Below are positions 46,504 through 56,461 of a stretch of DNA of 64,000 nt, piece by piece (position 1 is the stretch's first letter; every line of letters starts with the position of its first letter). The stretch lies in assembly GCA_021292165.1 (NCBI GenBank), contig CM037876.1, positions 206,544,200 through 206,608,199 of the forward strand. Reading direction: 5' to 3'. Below the pieces are notes generated by a model that was given only the letters and a program-made list of their open reading frames with translations, was not told the DNA's origin and did no database searches. The position numbers and the translations under genes were made by a program. This DNA comes from Shinisaurus crocodilurus. Lineage: Eukaryota > Chordata > Lepidosauria > Squamata > Shinisauridae.

Positions 46504-47169
46504 ATCACCTTCACTGCCTTGAGACCAAGAATTTGTTGAAATAGTGCACGCTTAGATTTCTCGGCCTTGTGACTACGCATATGCGGATACATCCAACAAT
46601 GCGGGCGGTTCCCCAGGGAGTGGTGAGTGCTACCCACACAATAGCATGCCAACATGGCCATTCACACAAACAGGCTCACCATTGAGAGTTAAAAAGACAC
46701 TTTGGCTCCTACACAGTAGAGCTACAAAATAACAAAGCTTGTCCCGTGACTACACAGTTACTCACTCTTTGCCTGGGCTTTCTCCAGGGCTTGCCTCAGC
46801 AGGTAGCCCTGGCCCGTGCTTCTTCACGTGCAAAACCCAACAACAACAGAAACCAGAAGCCACACCAGCAGTGTGGATTCTCCCCCCCCCCCTCCAGTGG
46901 CCAGTCATGATTAACTTTGCTTAGCCCAGGGAGACGAGAGGGGTGGTTCATGGCTATGTTTGCATTTGCATTGTAATTCATACGAATTGCTGGGGCACGT
47001 AGACATCAAGATGGGGAGCCTCTGCCGCGCAGTCTGAGTTATGTACATTTCGCATTTACAGGCCCCCAGTGTGTGTGTGGTGCGCGAGACACTGAGCTTT
47101 TCCTTCTCATCTCCCATTAGGGGTGGCTTGTGCTGAGTGTCCATACAGGCCAGCACCCACCTCCTAAAG

Positions 47170-47510
47170 GGCCCCAGCCCAGTTAATTTGCCAAGGCGGG
47201 TAATTGAGGCGCAGAGTACATAGTCCAATCTGAAATTGACAAAGAAGTGGCAGCGGGAAGGGTTTGGGCCCATTTCCTCATGGCCCATCCCCTCCCTGCG
47301 CATATCGCCTTGGGAATAGTTCCCAAAGAAGGCCATGGGTGAGTTTCGCATGATCCGTTCCTGTGGTCCTGGCGTCTTGATGGAAGAATGCCATATTAAA
47401 CCAGCATTTAAGCTGCTGCCTGTCCACTCAGAGGATTTTGACCTTCTTGGGTACTGTTTCCGGGGCAGAAAATTTATCATTCAATTGGCCTGACGGAAGG
47501 GGACGGGCCT
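47170..47510 (+). pseudogene. Ngaro reverse transcriptase remnant
   Basis: Pieces of an RT of the tyrosine-recombinase class are readable in shifting frames: SEIDKEVAAGRV (47229-), GPISSWPIPSLRISP, PKKAMGEFRMI, then HIKPAFKLLPVHSEDFDLLG. The last is motif A of these RTs, in which family members have an aspartate where this copy has His (codon 47392-47394), so the first metal-binding residue is lost. The block between the 'EFR' motif and motif A is shortened by a deletion. No YxDD box was found downstream. A long open frame on the opposite strand here is its shadow. Confidence 0.75.
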
Positions 47511-47847
47511 CGAACAGGTTGTCCACTATTAGATTATTTGTCCTAAGGCCTTTTTGTGAATTGGCGTTTGATTTGGTGGTACCATTGCCTGTTTCTACAC
47601 TCAGTTTTTCCTGTATAGAGTTGGTACCATGGCCTGTTTCTACACTCGGTTTTTTCCTATATAGAGTTGGGATTCAGTGCAGCAGTATTCCCACCTCTCT
47701 AGCGAAAAATAGTAGACCTAATTAGGCGTATTTCTACGCCAATTACAAGGCCTGGTTGGCCATCTCAAATTGTGCTGGCAGGGTTATTGCCCCTGGTTGT
47801 GCACTCTTGGCAGACCTCTTGGCTGACTCGGTTGTACAATTTTGTGT

Positions 47848-47940
47848 GACAATCAGGCTACAGTGCAGATACTGAACACTATGTCCTCTAAGAACTCCAG
47901 AGTTATGTCCTTGTCTGGGCGCTTACGTCGCACGCTTTAA
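47848..47940 (+). pseudogene. Ngaro RNase H remnant
   Basis: Thirty codons read DNQATVQILNTMSSKNSRV and MSLSGRLRRTL before a TAA at 47938-47940. The D-N-Q/T..V..I motif followed by a basic helix is the third-aspartate region of the RNase H that accompanies DIRS/Ngaro reverse transcriptases. Upstream RNase H motifs are not readable. Position between the RT and recombinase remnants agrees with Ngaro order. Confidence 0.75.
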
Positions 47941-48029
47941 AGCACAATATTCTGCTCAGAGCCTGGGGGCAGAGGCAGAGATGTCGGGCCCTGCCCCGTG
48001 GGCCTACAGTTTGCCATTCTCCTTGCCAG

Positions 48030-48430
48030 ACGGTCTTATTTCATGACCAGTTGGGTGGAGGGTCTATCATCCTGTTACATGCGGGATCAATAACAGAGCT
48101 ACACCTATTCATGGTGGGATGTGGACTTGCTGAAGGCAGTCTGTTTTGTCAGCAGGATGCCTTGCCCCTTTGCACACATTTGTGGCTGGCCGTGGACTCG
48201 CTGAGGGTAGGCTGTTTTGTCGTCAAGATGGCTAGCCATTGACTAATTCGCTTTTGTTCAGTGACGAGGTCTGCTCTCGTGGACTTGGGCCTGGCACATT
48301 TGGGTTTCTGAGCCCATTCCATGGCCTGGCACATTTGGGTTTCTGAGCCCACTCCATACAGATTGGTGTCGCATCCACTGTGGGCAAACTGGGGTTTTCG
48401 GAGGTCCCAGTCATACTGGTCCTAGGTGCG
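48030..48430 (+). pseudogene. Ngaro tyrosine recombinase remnant
   Basis: Text resembling the catalytic domain of Ngaro/DIRS tyrosine recombinases can be read in pieces: DQLGGGSIILLHAGS near 48045, a LIRFCSVTRSALVDLGL segment near 48245, and HSIQIGVASTVGKLGFSE from 48350. The last corresponds to the HxxR box, here HSIQ, so the conserved catalytic arginine is replaced. A 35-base tandem duplication (48289-48323, 48324-48358) lies just before it. The enzyme normally integrates the circular cDNA. No complete nucleophile region (Tyr) was found. The assignment is strengthened by the split direct repeats. Confidence 0.7.
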
Positions 48431-48474
48431 AAAATTTCCTTAATGGTACGTCAAAAAATTGCCTTGATGGTACT

Positions 48475-49190
48475 GCCGTGGGCTGTGTTTCTCTTCCAGG
48501 TCACCGGGGTGGAGGCAGGACTGTCCGTGTGTTGATCTGTGGGCACAGTATGATTTACTGGGCGGCAGGACGAACTGCCATGTCGGGCTTCCTGGCTGTT
48601 GAGCCTTCAGCGGACGACCTCCTCCACACTTTGTTCTGGACTGACCAGTGTTCTTCCCCCCAGATAGCCTGGTACCCATTTTGGGGGAAGTATTGGGCTT
48701 GTCGAAAGGCAAGGCCCTGATTTTACAGGTGTCATGCAATATGGCATACATACGGCTGGGAGTTCCTGGAGGTTGAGCCTTTGGCGGACGTCCAATGGAT
48801 GGGTCGCCGCGGCATGAGATGGCAGAACCTCCTCCACATTTTGTTCTGAACTGACCAGTGTTCTTCCCCCCAGATGTCCTGGTCCCCATTTGGGGGGGAA
48901 TGATTTGGGCTTGTCGAAAGGCAAGGCCCTGATTTTACAGGTGTCATGCAATATGGCATACATACGGCAATGATGGCTGGGAGTCCTGATCCTTGGTCGT
49001 TCATGATACCGTGTTTCAGTTGGCCCAAGGCCTTGAACAGAGCGGTTAGAAAAGTGAACTGCGAGATTTGTAGGGCCGTAGGAGGGATTGGGTTTTGTAT
49101 TCCCCATCCCACAATATCCTTGGCCCGGAGGGAGCTGTATCACCCAGATCGGGGTCCCTTGATGGGGTTTCACTCTATCCGGTGTAGATA
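48475..49190 (+). pseudogene. SGNH-hydrolase-like ORF remnant of the Ngaro element
   Basis: Frames in sequence read VRVLICGHSMIYWAAGR (block I, with the GxS serine at 48547-48549), then a WMGRRGMRWQNLL-like segment (48795-48835), a GGNDLG-type block III shared across a frame change near 48890-48910, and finally RKVNCEICRAVGG and LYHPDRGPLMGFHS (block V region, where the expected D..H pair is not intact). I know SGNH/GDSL-type hydrolase frames as an accessory ORF of some Ngaro elements, and their role is unknown. A segment of about 130 bases occurs twice (48618-48749 and 48829-48967, offset 211 then drifting), showing an internal duplication. Stops and shifts make it non-functional. Confidence 0.65.
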
Positions 49191-49289
49191 ATGAGAAATA
49201 ACTATTGGAGATCTGCGAAGGACCCTGCTCGCTTGTTTATCGGGCAGGGGGGAGTATTCGACTAAGCGATAGCTTTGCTCTCTCTTCTG

Positions 49290-49744
49290 TGGCAGGAGGT
49301 GCGGGATAGTGCTAGTCATGGCTTAGCTTATGGGTGATCATCCAGTGGCTACCTTTCAAGGTGACTGACGTTTACCCAAGGCTGCCCGCTAATGACCTGC
49401 AGGCTTGCCAGGAGGGAGGATTGGACACGTCTTTGGGGTTTTGCCTTTCCGCCTACATTGGGTGCCTGGAGGTCCGTTCAAAGGTAAGGCGACGATGGTA
49501 AAAGCCCTCCAGCTCCACATGGAGGCAACTGAGCCGGGGGGCGGTTGTTTTTTTTTTTGCGGACCCAACCTGCCTCGGTGCGGTTAGGATGTATTTGCCC
49601 AAATATTGGTTTTCCCGGCCATGGCCTGGCTAGGTTAGTACCGCACTTCAGCCTTCACAGAGTCATTCAATTCAATAAATGTGGCCCTGATTTGAAACCA
49701 TATACTCTGTGTCTGACTCTTCTTTATCTCACCCATACACTCGC
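49290..49744 (+). repeat. Ngaro repeat B1
   Basis: Matches 50131-50566 but with many one- to few-base insertions and deletions. It contains AATAAA at 49674-49679, and the conserved end CCATACACTCGC joins directly to A2. Confidence 0.85.
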
Positions 49745-49939
49745 AACAGACTTCCACGGGCCCCTCATCTGGGGCCGGGGAGAAGATTTGCGAGTGGGGG
49801 AGGAGAGAGGAGTTAGGTAACAGGTCAGGTTGGTCACAGGTACTGAGCCAATGGCTCAACTAGGGCGGGGACACAGGAAAGGGCTTAATTAGGCACCTGC
49901 GTTCCCGCCCACGGTCTCTTTTGCTGCTGTTTTCCGGCT
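49745..49939 (+). repeat. Ngaro repeat A2
   Basis: 195-base copy of A1. It directly abuts B1 without spacer. It is followed by about 190 bases (49940-50130) that do not match the region after A1 or any other part of the element that I could recognise. Confidence 0.9.
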
Positions 49940-50130
49940 CCCTCCCATCCCGCCCTGTTAGCAGTGTAGGCTCCTCTGGTCGCCCATTAACGGGGGCCGA
50001 GTAGGAATTTTGGCTCATTGTCTCAATTGGCCGGGGCAATGGGCGGGTTTCGCCTACTCTACACTGTGAATCAGGGTAGGGAAATTTTGAATTCGATCTT
50101 GATCCCACCAGGGGGATCATAGCTAAATTG

Positions 50131-50566
50131 GTCGCATTTGCGGGAAGTGCGGGATTAGGCAGTATGGCTTAAGCTTATGGTGATCATCCAGTGGCACCTT
50201 TCAAGGTGACTGACGTTTACCCAAGGCTGCCCTCGCTAATGCCCTGAGGCTTGCCAGGAGGGAGATTGGGACGTCTTTGGGGTTTTGCCTTTCTCGCCTA
50301 CATTGGGTGCCTGGAGGCGTCAAAGTAAGGCGACGATGGTAAAGCCCTCCAGCTCCACATGGAGGGCAACTGGCTGGGGGCGGACCAACCCGCCTCCGGT
50401 GCGGTTAGGATGTATTTGCCCAAATATTGTTTTTTTCCCGGCCAATGGCCGGGCTAGGTTAGTACCGCCCTTCGCCCTTCACAGATCTTCAATTCAATAA
50501 ATGTGGCCCTGATTTGAAACCATATACTCTGTGTCTGACTCTTCTTTATCTCACCCATACACTCGC
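50131..50566 (+). repeat. Ngaro repeat B2
   Basis: Second copy of B, with AATAAA at 50496-50501 and the same CCATACACTCGC end, marking the right limit of the element. Confidence 0.85.
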
Positions 50567-50938
50567 AAACACATTTCTCCATGTTGCAGGAGCTCCCCTT
50601 CAGGCATTCAGCATCACACGAGGCGAGGGGAGGGGGGTTCACCTGACAGCATGCCTTAGAAGATCTCAGTCAGTGGTCCAACATCAGTGCAGATTGTTTC
50701 ATTTTAACACAATAATGTGTTAACTCTGAAAACGAACAGTTAAAATGTGATGCAACTGAATTATTTTGCTTTAATAATTCCAGTGAGGAAAGTTGCTTTG
50801 TTCAGGAAATACAGCAATAACTTGAGTCATTACTTTTTCCTTGTTACCATGTTTCCTGATGTGCATTAAGACCAAGTGCCAGCACTGTCGCTCAGCCCAG
50901 TGTCAGACTAAACTGGTGCAACAAGGAGTGTGTGACTG

Positions 50939-50990
50939 GTGTGTGTGTGTTCAGTGTGTGTGTGTGTGAGAGAGAGAGCGAGAGCGAGCG

Positions 50991-51030
<40 letters not shown>
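50939..51030. repeat. Compound microsatellite (GT)n-(GA)n
   Basis: GT runs followed by a long GA run with interspersed GC steps, about 90 bases in all. Confidence 0.95.
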
Positions 51031-51031
<1 letters not shown>

Positions 51032-51740
51032 ATGCAATGCCTCACTCTGCCAGCTTTACAGAATCAGTCAGAGATCAGAATGGGGATTGCAGGATGGCCT
51101 CCTCCACTGTTTGGTGATATTGTCAAGGCAGGCCACAGTGGGACTTGGAGATTATGAAGAGCAAGGCAGGGAGCAGGGTAGAAAAAGGCTAGAGTCCGCC
51201 CCGTTCTAACCTATAATGGATTCTAATGTAATGAGTTAGGAGTGAGAACAGGAAGGAGTTATTTCTACAGCTCCGTGCTCTATAACTCGCCCACCATAAG
51301 CCTGCACCACTGCCCTGCAAGCTAATCCAGACATTTCAGATCCAGTCAGGCAACCTCCTTGGCTGTGGGTCAGATTTGACCTTCAAGCACAAGCTCAGCT
51401 TCTTGAGAATTTGCAAGCCTAATCCGTGCAGTGTCCTGTGCATGCCAGTTGGCAACCACATGACCAGCTCAGCTTGCAGTAGCATGGCGAAACGTCAGCT
51501 GGCTAAAAAACAAACAAGCCTCAAGAAGACTAGCCTGGATTGAAGTGGCCATGTGACTGGACTCTGAACAGTCAGAAATAGACACTGCACTGCCTGCCTG
51601 CCTCCGAGCCATGCGGGGGTGGGGCTGGGGGACTTGTGCAAGATGCTGTAAATGGCTGGGGCAGATAATTCTCAGAACTGGCCACTTGCACTCTGAAATG
51701 TCTTGTAGGCTGGTTTGATACTCGTCTTCAGATTTTTAAA

Positions 51741-51971
51741 TTTTTATTTATTTATTATATTTATTCCCCACCTTTTTTCCTGCAAAGAACCCAAGGCGGC
51801 TTACATAATCCTCCTCCTCTCCATTTTATCCTCACAACAACCCTGTGAGGTAGGTTAGGCTGAGAGTCAGTGACTGGCCCAAAGTCACCCAGTGAGTTTC
51901 ATGGCCGAGTGGGGACTAGAACCTAGATCTCCCGACTCCCAGTCCAACACTCTCACCACTACGCCACACTG
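51741..51971 (-). mobile_element. Sauria-type SINE (minus strand)
   Basis: Reverse complement reads CAGTGTGGCGTAGTGGTGAG, GGGGACTAG-type B-box, CTGGGTGACTTTGGGCCAGT and CAGGGTTGTTGTGAGGATAA, and ends GGTGGGGAATAAATATAATA. It is close to the copy at 24296-24540. Confidence 0.9.
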
Positions 51972-51976
51972 ATACT

Positions 51977-52003
51977 TCTCTCTCTCTCTCTCTCTCTCTC
52001 TCT
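51977..52003. repeat. (CT)n microsatellite
   Basis: A CT run directly adjoining the 5' end of the minus-strand SINE. Confidence 0.95.
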
Positions 52004-52282
52004 TCTTTCTCCTTCTCCCCTCCTCTCTCTCTTTAACCTCCTGCTGTTTCTTTGGTTTAATACATTAATTACCCTGGAGAGCAATTACTGGAACCATCAG
52101 AAAACCAGTTTGGGGGTTACAGACCTAACTGTTTATGTCTGTTGTTATCAGGGATGACTTTTCTGTCACTTTGAAGCCAACAAGAACAAGCTGGTTGGCA
52201 ATACAGTTAACCGCACAGAAAACATGTTCCTTCTTGAAAACGAGTCCCATCAAACATTCCATTTCTTAGCTGGACCGCTGTG

Positions 52283-52620
52283 TGAGAACATCAGAAGAGC
52301 CCTGCTGCATGGCTTACGCTGGCTGAGCTTGTCTGAGTGTGGAAAGCTAAGCAGGGTCAGGCCTGGTTATTACTTGGAGGGAGACCCCTCCTCTAGTTTC
52401 CTGCATTGAGCAGGGGGTTGGACTCGATGGCCTTGTAGGCTCCTCCCAACTCTATGATCTATGAAATCCGTCCAAGGGCTCATCTAGCCCAGCATTCTGT
52501 TCCTACAAGGGGCCATCAAGAAGACACTTCTGGGAAACTCAGAGCGCAGGGCATTCCACCACAGAGGCAGGGAGTACCCCACTGATGGTGTGTTTGTTCC
52601 CAGCACTGGATATTCATATT
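52283..52620 (+). repeat. SINE-type repeat split by a 5S-derived SINE
   Basis: GAACATCAGAAGAGCCCTGC before, and CCAAGGGCTCATCTAGCCCA after, position 52303-52468 are two halves of one interspersed repeat, also seen at 18865-18965. The intervening stretch is a complete 5S-derived SINE. Confidence 0.6.
52303..52468 (+). mobile_element. 5S rRNA-derived SINE with CR1-like tail (copy 3)
   Basis: The best preserved copy. GGAAAGCTAAGCAGGGTCAG, GCCTGGTTATTACTTGGA and GGGAGACC reproduce the 5S rRNA internal promoter. The tail runs GCAGGGGGTTGGACTCGATG, GCCTTGTAGG, CCCAACTCTATGATCTATGA. Confidence 0.88.
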
Positions 52621-53553
52621 CAGAAGTAGATGGAGGTTCCATTTAGCTGTCATAGCTAATAAACCTTTCAAAGAACACTCCTCCATCCATTTTACTAACC
52701 CCCTTTCGAGCCATCTAAGTCAAGGGTGGGAAGACTTCCAGCTTGTAGGATCTCCTTTGTTTTTTTACTAGAACCACAAGACCCGCCAAACGGAGGCTGG
52801 TGCAAAAGAGCCTGACTAGGGTACCCCCACGCATGTAAGAGGGATGTGGCCGCACGCACTGGCCCTGCCCCAATATCCTTGCTAGCCCCAGCCCCACTCC
52901 CAACATCCCTGTCCTCCCCATGTTGAGTGGGGCAGTCTGCTTCTGCTCATGTCTGCTTAAATGTAGGTGGAGGCCTCCACGCGACAGGGAACCTTGTTTT
53001 TCACCAGCGTTCCTGATCACGCCAAGAGTTGTGTTCAAGCAAATGTGACTAGAAGCCTGCTGCAGATCTCCTTTCCCAACATGGAGAAGTTGGGGACTTA
53101 GAGGGTGGGGCTGGCATGCATGAGGACATTGGGGGTGGGGCCAGCCTATAGAGCCCCATCCCTCTGACACATGCCGGTGTACCTCACTCAGGCAGGCAAA
53201 ATGCCTGAACTGGGTTTTAGCATTAAAGAATTTGGGCTCGGAGCTGAACGGAGCTCACTGTCCTTCCACACAAATATCCACTCGGCAATGTAATTTGGGG
53301 CGTGTGTGGGGGGGTGTCATTTTGCTGCATTGGCTAAATAAGCGGAAGTCAGAAATAAGTGGATGTCGATCTCCTGCAAACCACCCAGAGATCTACTGCT
53401 AGGTTGCGAATCTGTCCCTGCCCACTCTTGATCTAAGGCAATAGCTATCACTGCATCTTGTAGAAGTGAATTCTGAAAGCTCATTATACACGTTGCATGA
53501 AAAGTGTGAGATACTTCATATTTCACATTTCATACGACATCTTCAAAGCACTG

Positions 53554-53556
<3 letters not shown>
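52621..53556. other. Unassigned intergenic sequence
   Basis: A 151-codon open frame on the minus strand (52715-53170) has no recognisable domain and low-complexity composition. I see nothing else that can be supported. Confidence 0.4.

Positions 53557-53593
<37 letters not shown>
53557..53593. repeat. (AT)n microsatellite
   Basis: About 18 AT units, self-complementary. Confidence 0.95.
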
Positions 53594-53598
<5 letters not shown>

Positions 53599-53871
53599 AA
53601 TCAAGCATCAGTGCTGAAACTGAGCCAGTAGAGGGAGCACATACCACAGTGTGCTTTTGCAGGTCTGATATTTAAAAAAAAGAAAGGGAAAAAAAGGTTG
53701 TGACAACTTGCTGGTGACTGTTGAATTGAAAAGGTTCAACAAATTTTGTACATGCCTTGTTTTGACCTCTGTGGCCTAGAACTCTTAATCTCATCTCTTT
53801 CTCTGGTTCATCCCCCCCCCTTTTCAACAGAATGAATATTTACAAGAGATTCAGGCCTTTCCATTAGGCCA

Positions 53872-54014
53872 GCCTTCCCCAACCCAGTGCCCTCTAAATG
53901 TGTTGGACTACAATTCCCATCACCCCCAGCCAGCACAGTCATTCCATACTGGCTGGGGGTGATGGGGATTTATCGCCCAGTGCATCTGGAGGCCACGGGG
54001 TTGGGGAAGGCTGC
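53872..54014. mobile_element. Palindromic MITE, family P (copy 2)
   Basis: GCCAGCCTTCCCCAACCCAG and ACTACAATTCCCATCACCCC are mirrored by GGGGTGATGGGGATTTATCG and GGGTTGGGGAAGGCTGC. Same design as 3241-3387 and 58721-58855, with a diverged sequence. Confidence 0.75.
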
Positions 54015-54124
54015 ATTAGGTAAACATTTTAAATGAACTTGTGTTTTGATGTACAATTTTATTCACAGTATTGAAAACATGATTTCTTTAGCAGATGCAA
54101 GAAATCCTAATGTAGCTTTCTCAC

Positions 54125-54906
54125 CAGGGGTCCTCAAACTACGGCCCGCGGGCCACATCCGGCCCGCCGGGTCTTTTCATCTGGCCTGGCGGCCGATCTA
54201 ACTTGTGAGGGAAAGGGAGGAGGGGCAGCTGAGCCGGCGGGGGGGGCACGGGCTGCCTGCCTGCCCGCCCGCCGCCCTGCATCTCCTGCTGGGGGGGAAG
54301 GGGAGGAGGGGTGGCTTAGCCGGTGGCGGGGCATGGACAGCGCCCATCCTCCTCCCTTCTTGTCCACCCGCGCAGGCTTACTTCATCCGCCTCGCCACCC
54401 GCTGGTCCTGTCGCGTCATTTCCGGCGCAGCGGAAGTGACGTGACCCTGCTCCGTCGCGTCCATCCTGGACCCCGCCCACGCTGTTTTTCAAAACTGAGC
54501 GCGGGCGGGGTCCAGGATGGACGCAACGAAGCAGCTCCGGCGGCGGCAGACTCGGGCGGAGGCAGTGGCGGCGGCAGCGGCGCGCTGGGGACCAGGTAGG
54601 ACGGCGGCGGGGATGGGGACAGCGGCGGGGTGCGGGTTACGGAGGGGGGTGCGGGTTACGGACTTGGGCGGAGGCGGCGGGGGGACGGGGCAGGGGGGTC
54701 CTGCAGCAGCGACGGCAGCGGTGGGGGTCCAGTGGCGGCGGGGGGGCAGCATGAAGGAGGCGGCACAGGGGAGCCGAGGTCCACCGCTGGCTGAGCTGCG
54801 GAAGGGCTCTGGGGGCGGGGGCGGCCGGTGAGTCCCAGTGAGTCCGGCCCCCCAACAGTCTGAGGGACAATGAACTGGGCCCCCGTTTAAAAAGTTTGAG
54901 GACCCG
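54125..54906. mobile_element. hAT (Charlie-like) element with 8-bp target duplication
   Basis: The left end CAGGGGTCCTCAAACTACGG and right end AGTTTGAGGACCCG form inverted termini of the Charlie type. The flanks TTTCTCAC (54117-54124) and TTTCTCTC (54907-54914) agree at seven of eight bases, as expected for hAT. The 782-base body is extremely GC- and CpG-rich and contains an inner palindrome (GCGTCCATCCTGGACCCCGC near 54458, mirrored near 54505). The open frames in the body are glycine/alanine/arginine-rich by-products of composition. No transposase is present. Confidence 0.85.
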
Positions 54907-55239
54907 TTTCTCTCTTTGGTCTCCTGAGAGCTGCAGACCCTTTAAGTGTGTGCTCCCACGGGTGTCCTCTGTTCTATGCCTGTGTTGGTGCGATACGAAT
55001 GGAACTGGTGACATGCTAAATGCACTGCTTCCACCATAGAGAGCCACCTATGTAGGGATGAGTACGTATGTATCTATGTAGCTATGAGTCCATGCACCTA
55101 AGATCTAGGAGTGAGGCGTCCCAATGGAACTGCAACTGAGGCGAGACATCATAGCAGCACAGACCTTTAGAAGACACTGTAACTTCATGGGCTCATGCCA
55201 CAGATCATGCCTTCAACACCAACACTGTTATGCTCTACT

Positions 55240-55376
55240 ATAGCCTTGCCCAACCTGGTGCCTGCCAGATCTTTGGGGCTGCAACTCTCAACATTTTTTA
55301 CCATTGGCCATGCTGGCTGGGGCTGATGGGAGTTGGTCCAAAACATGTGGAGGGCTCCAGCTTGGGAGAGGCTGTT
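55240..55376. mobile_element. Palindromic MITE, family P (copy 3)
   Basis: TAGCCTTGCCCAACCTGGTG, GGGGCTGCAACTCTCAACAT is mirrored imperfectly by GGGGCTGATGGGAGTTGGTC and AGCTTGGGAGAGGCTG. Older than the other copies. Confidence 0.65.
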
Positions 55377-55846
55377 GTAAGAATTTCTGAGAAAACCTAT
55401 GTGAGGTGCATTGAACACTTTGGAAAAGTACTATAGAGATACTATTTTATGATTAGGTAAATAAAATGTGCTTGTTTGCATACTGCTGCTAGTGAACAAT
55501 GGAGGATCATTAATCTGGAAAAGGACACTTAACTGAATAACTGATCAGTAACTTGATCAATAACTAATCAACCTTATCTGACTAGAGATAAAATCCCAAT
55601 AAAACATAGTGGACCACTCAATTGCCTCTTGTGACCAATTTGTGCAACACATTGCAGATTAAGTTGATTGTATCCATGCCAACTTGGATGGCACAGTTGA
55701 TACAGGTCTGCTGGATGTAACTTTGGCCCCTGTTTGTCCAGTTTTAAAAGAAACTGGGGGAACTGCGTCGGTAAGGGTTGTGGAAAATGCCTCTTTATGC
55801 CAAGGTGTGATTCTGCCCTGCCTAAAAGAGGTGGTGTTAAGATCTT

Positions 55847-55880
55847 TGTTGTTGTTGTTGTTGTTGTTGTTTTTGTTGTT
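55847..55880. repeat. (GTT)n microsatellite inside the L2 ORF
   Basis: About 11 TTG units within the L2 coding remnant, where motifs before and after can still be read. Confidence 0.95.
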
Positions 55881-56461
55881 TTAACCCACCCTGAATCCCG
55901 CTGTATTGGATAATTTCTAGCCAGTCTCCAATATTTCATTTTTGGGCAAGGTGCTTGAGTGTCTGGTGGTTTCTCAGCTCCAGGGATTTCTAGATGAGGC
56001 AGATTATCTAGATCCTTTTCAATCTGGCTTCAGACCTGGTTATGGGACAGAGACTGCTTTGGTCACCTTGGTGGATGATCTATGCCAGGAACTGGACAGA
56101 GAGAGTGTGTCCCTACTGGTTCTGCTGAACCTCTTGGCAACATTTGATACCATCAACCATGATATCCTTCTGAGGCATCTGTCTGAGATGGGACAGAGAG
56201 GCACTGTTTTATGGTGACTCTGGTCATTCTTGGAGGAGAGATCTCAGAAGGTGCTGTGGCTGTTGGCCTGTGGTGGCCTTCAGGGTTCCATATTATCCCC
56301 CATGCTATTTAACATATACATGAAACCACTGGGAGAGATTGTCTGGAGTTTTGGGGTTCAGTGCCACCAGTATACTGATGACACCCAACTCTACCTCTCC
56401 TTTCCATCAAAATCCAAGAAAGCTGTTCTAATTTTAAATCAGTGGCTAATGTCAGTAATGG

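Larger units (their letters stand above)
43822..50571 (+). mobile_element. Ngaro-type retrotransposon with split direct repeats
   Basis: The termini follow the split-direct-repeat plan A1...B1-A2-B2. A1 (43822-44016) is repeated without a visible difference at 49745-49939 (A2). B1 (about 49290-49744) is repeated at about 50131-50566 (B2). Between them, remnants of Gag, RT, RNase H, tyrosine recombinase and SGNH hydrolase lie in order on the + strand. Such repeats with a tyrosine recombinase and no methyltransferase are known from the Ngaro group. The junctions read TATAACAGACTT (left), CGCAACAGACTT (B1/A2) and CGCAAACACATT (right), so a short AACA word is shared and no target-site duplication is evident, as expected for recombinase-mediated insertion. 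All coding parts are damaged. Unusually, about 190 unique bases separate A2 from B2. Confidence 0.8.

Noticed and set aside
46911..47480. 189-codon open frame on the minus strand
   Set aside because: It lies opposite the Ngaro RT remnant, whose motifs are readable on the + strand. The minus-strand protein has no recognisable domain.
43822..50571. Endogenous retrovirus with LTRs
   Set aside because: AATAAA in the B repeats and a shared leader first suggested LTRs, but no B copy precedes A1, no primer-binding site, protease or integrase is visible, and the motifs are of the tyrosine-recombinase class.
52320..52400. Functional 5S rRNA gene
   Set aside because: Only the internal promoter portion resembles 5S rRNA. 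The 5' part and 3' end do not match and a CR1-like tail follows.
54198..54850. CpG island or coding exon, e.g. CDKN1C, which lies next to KCNQ1 in mammals
   Set aside because: The region is bounded by hAT termini and an 8-base duplication, contains an inverted repeat, and encodes only low-complexity residues with no CDK-inhibitor motif.
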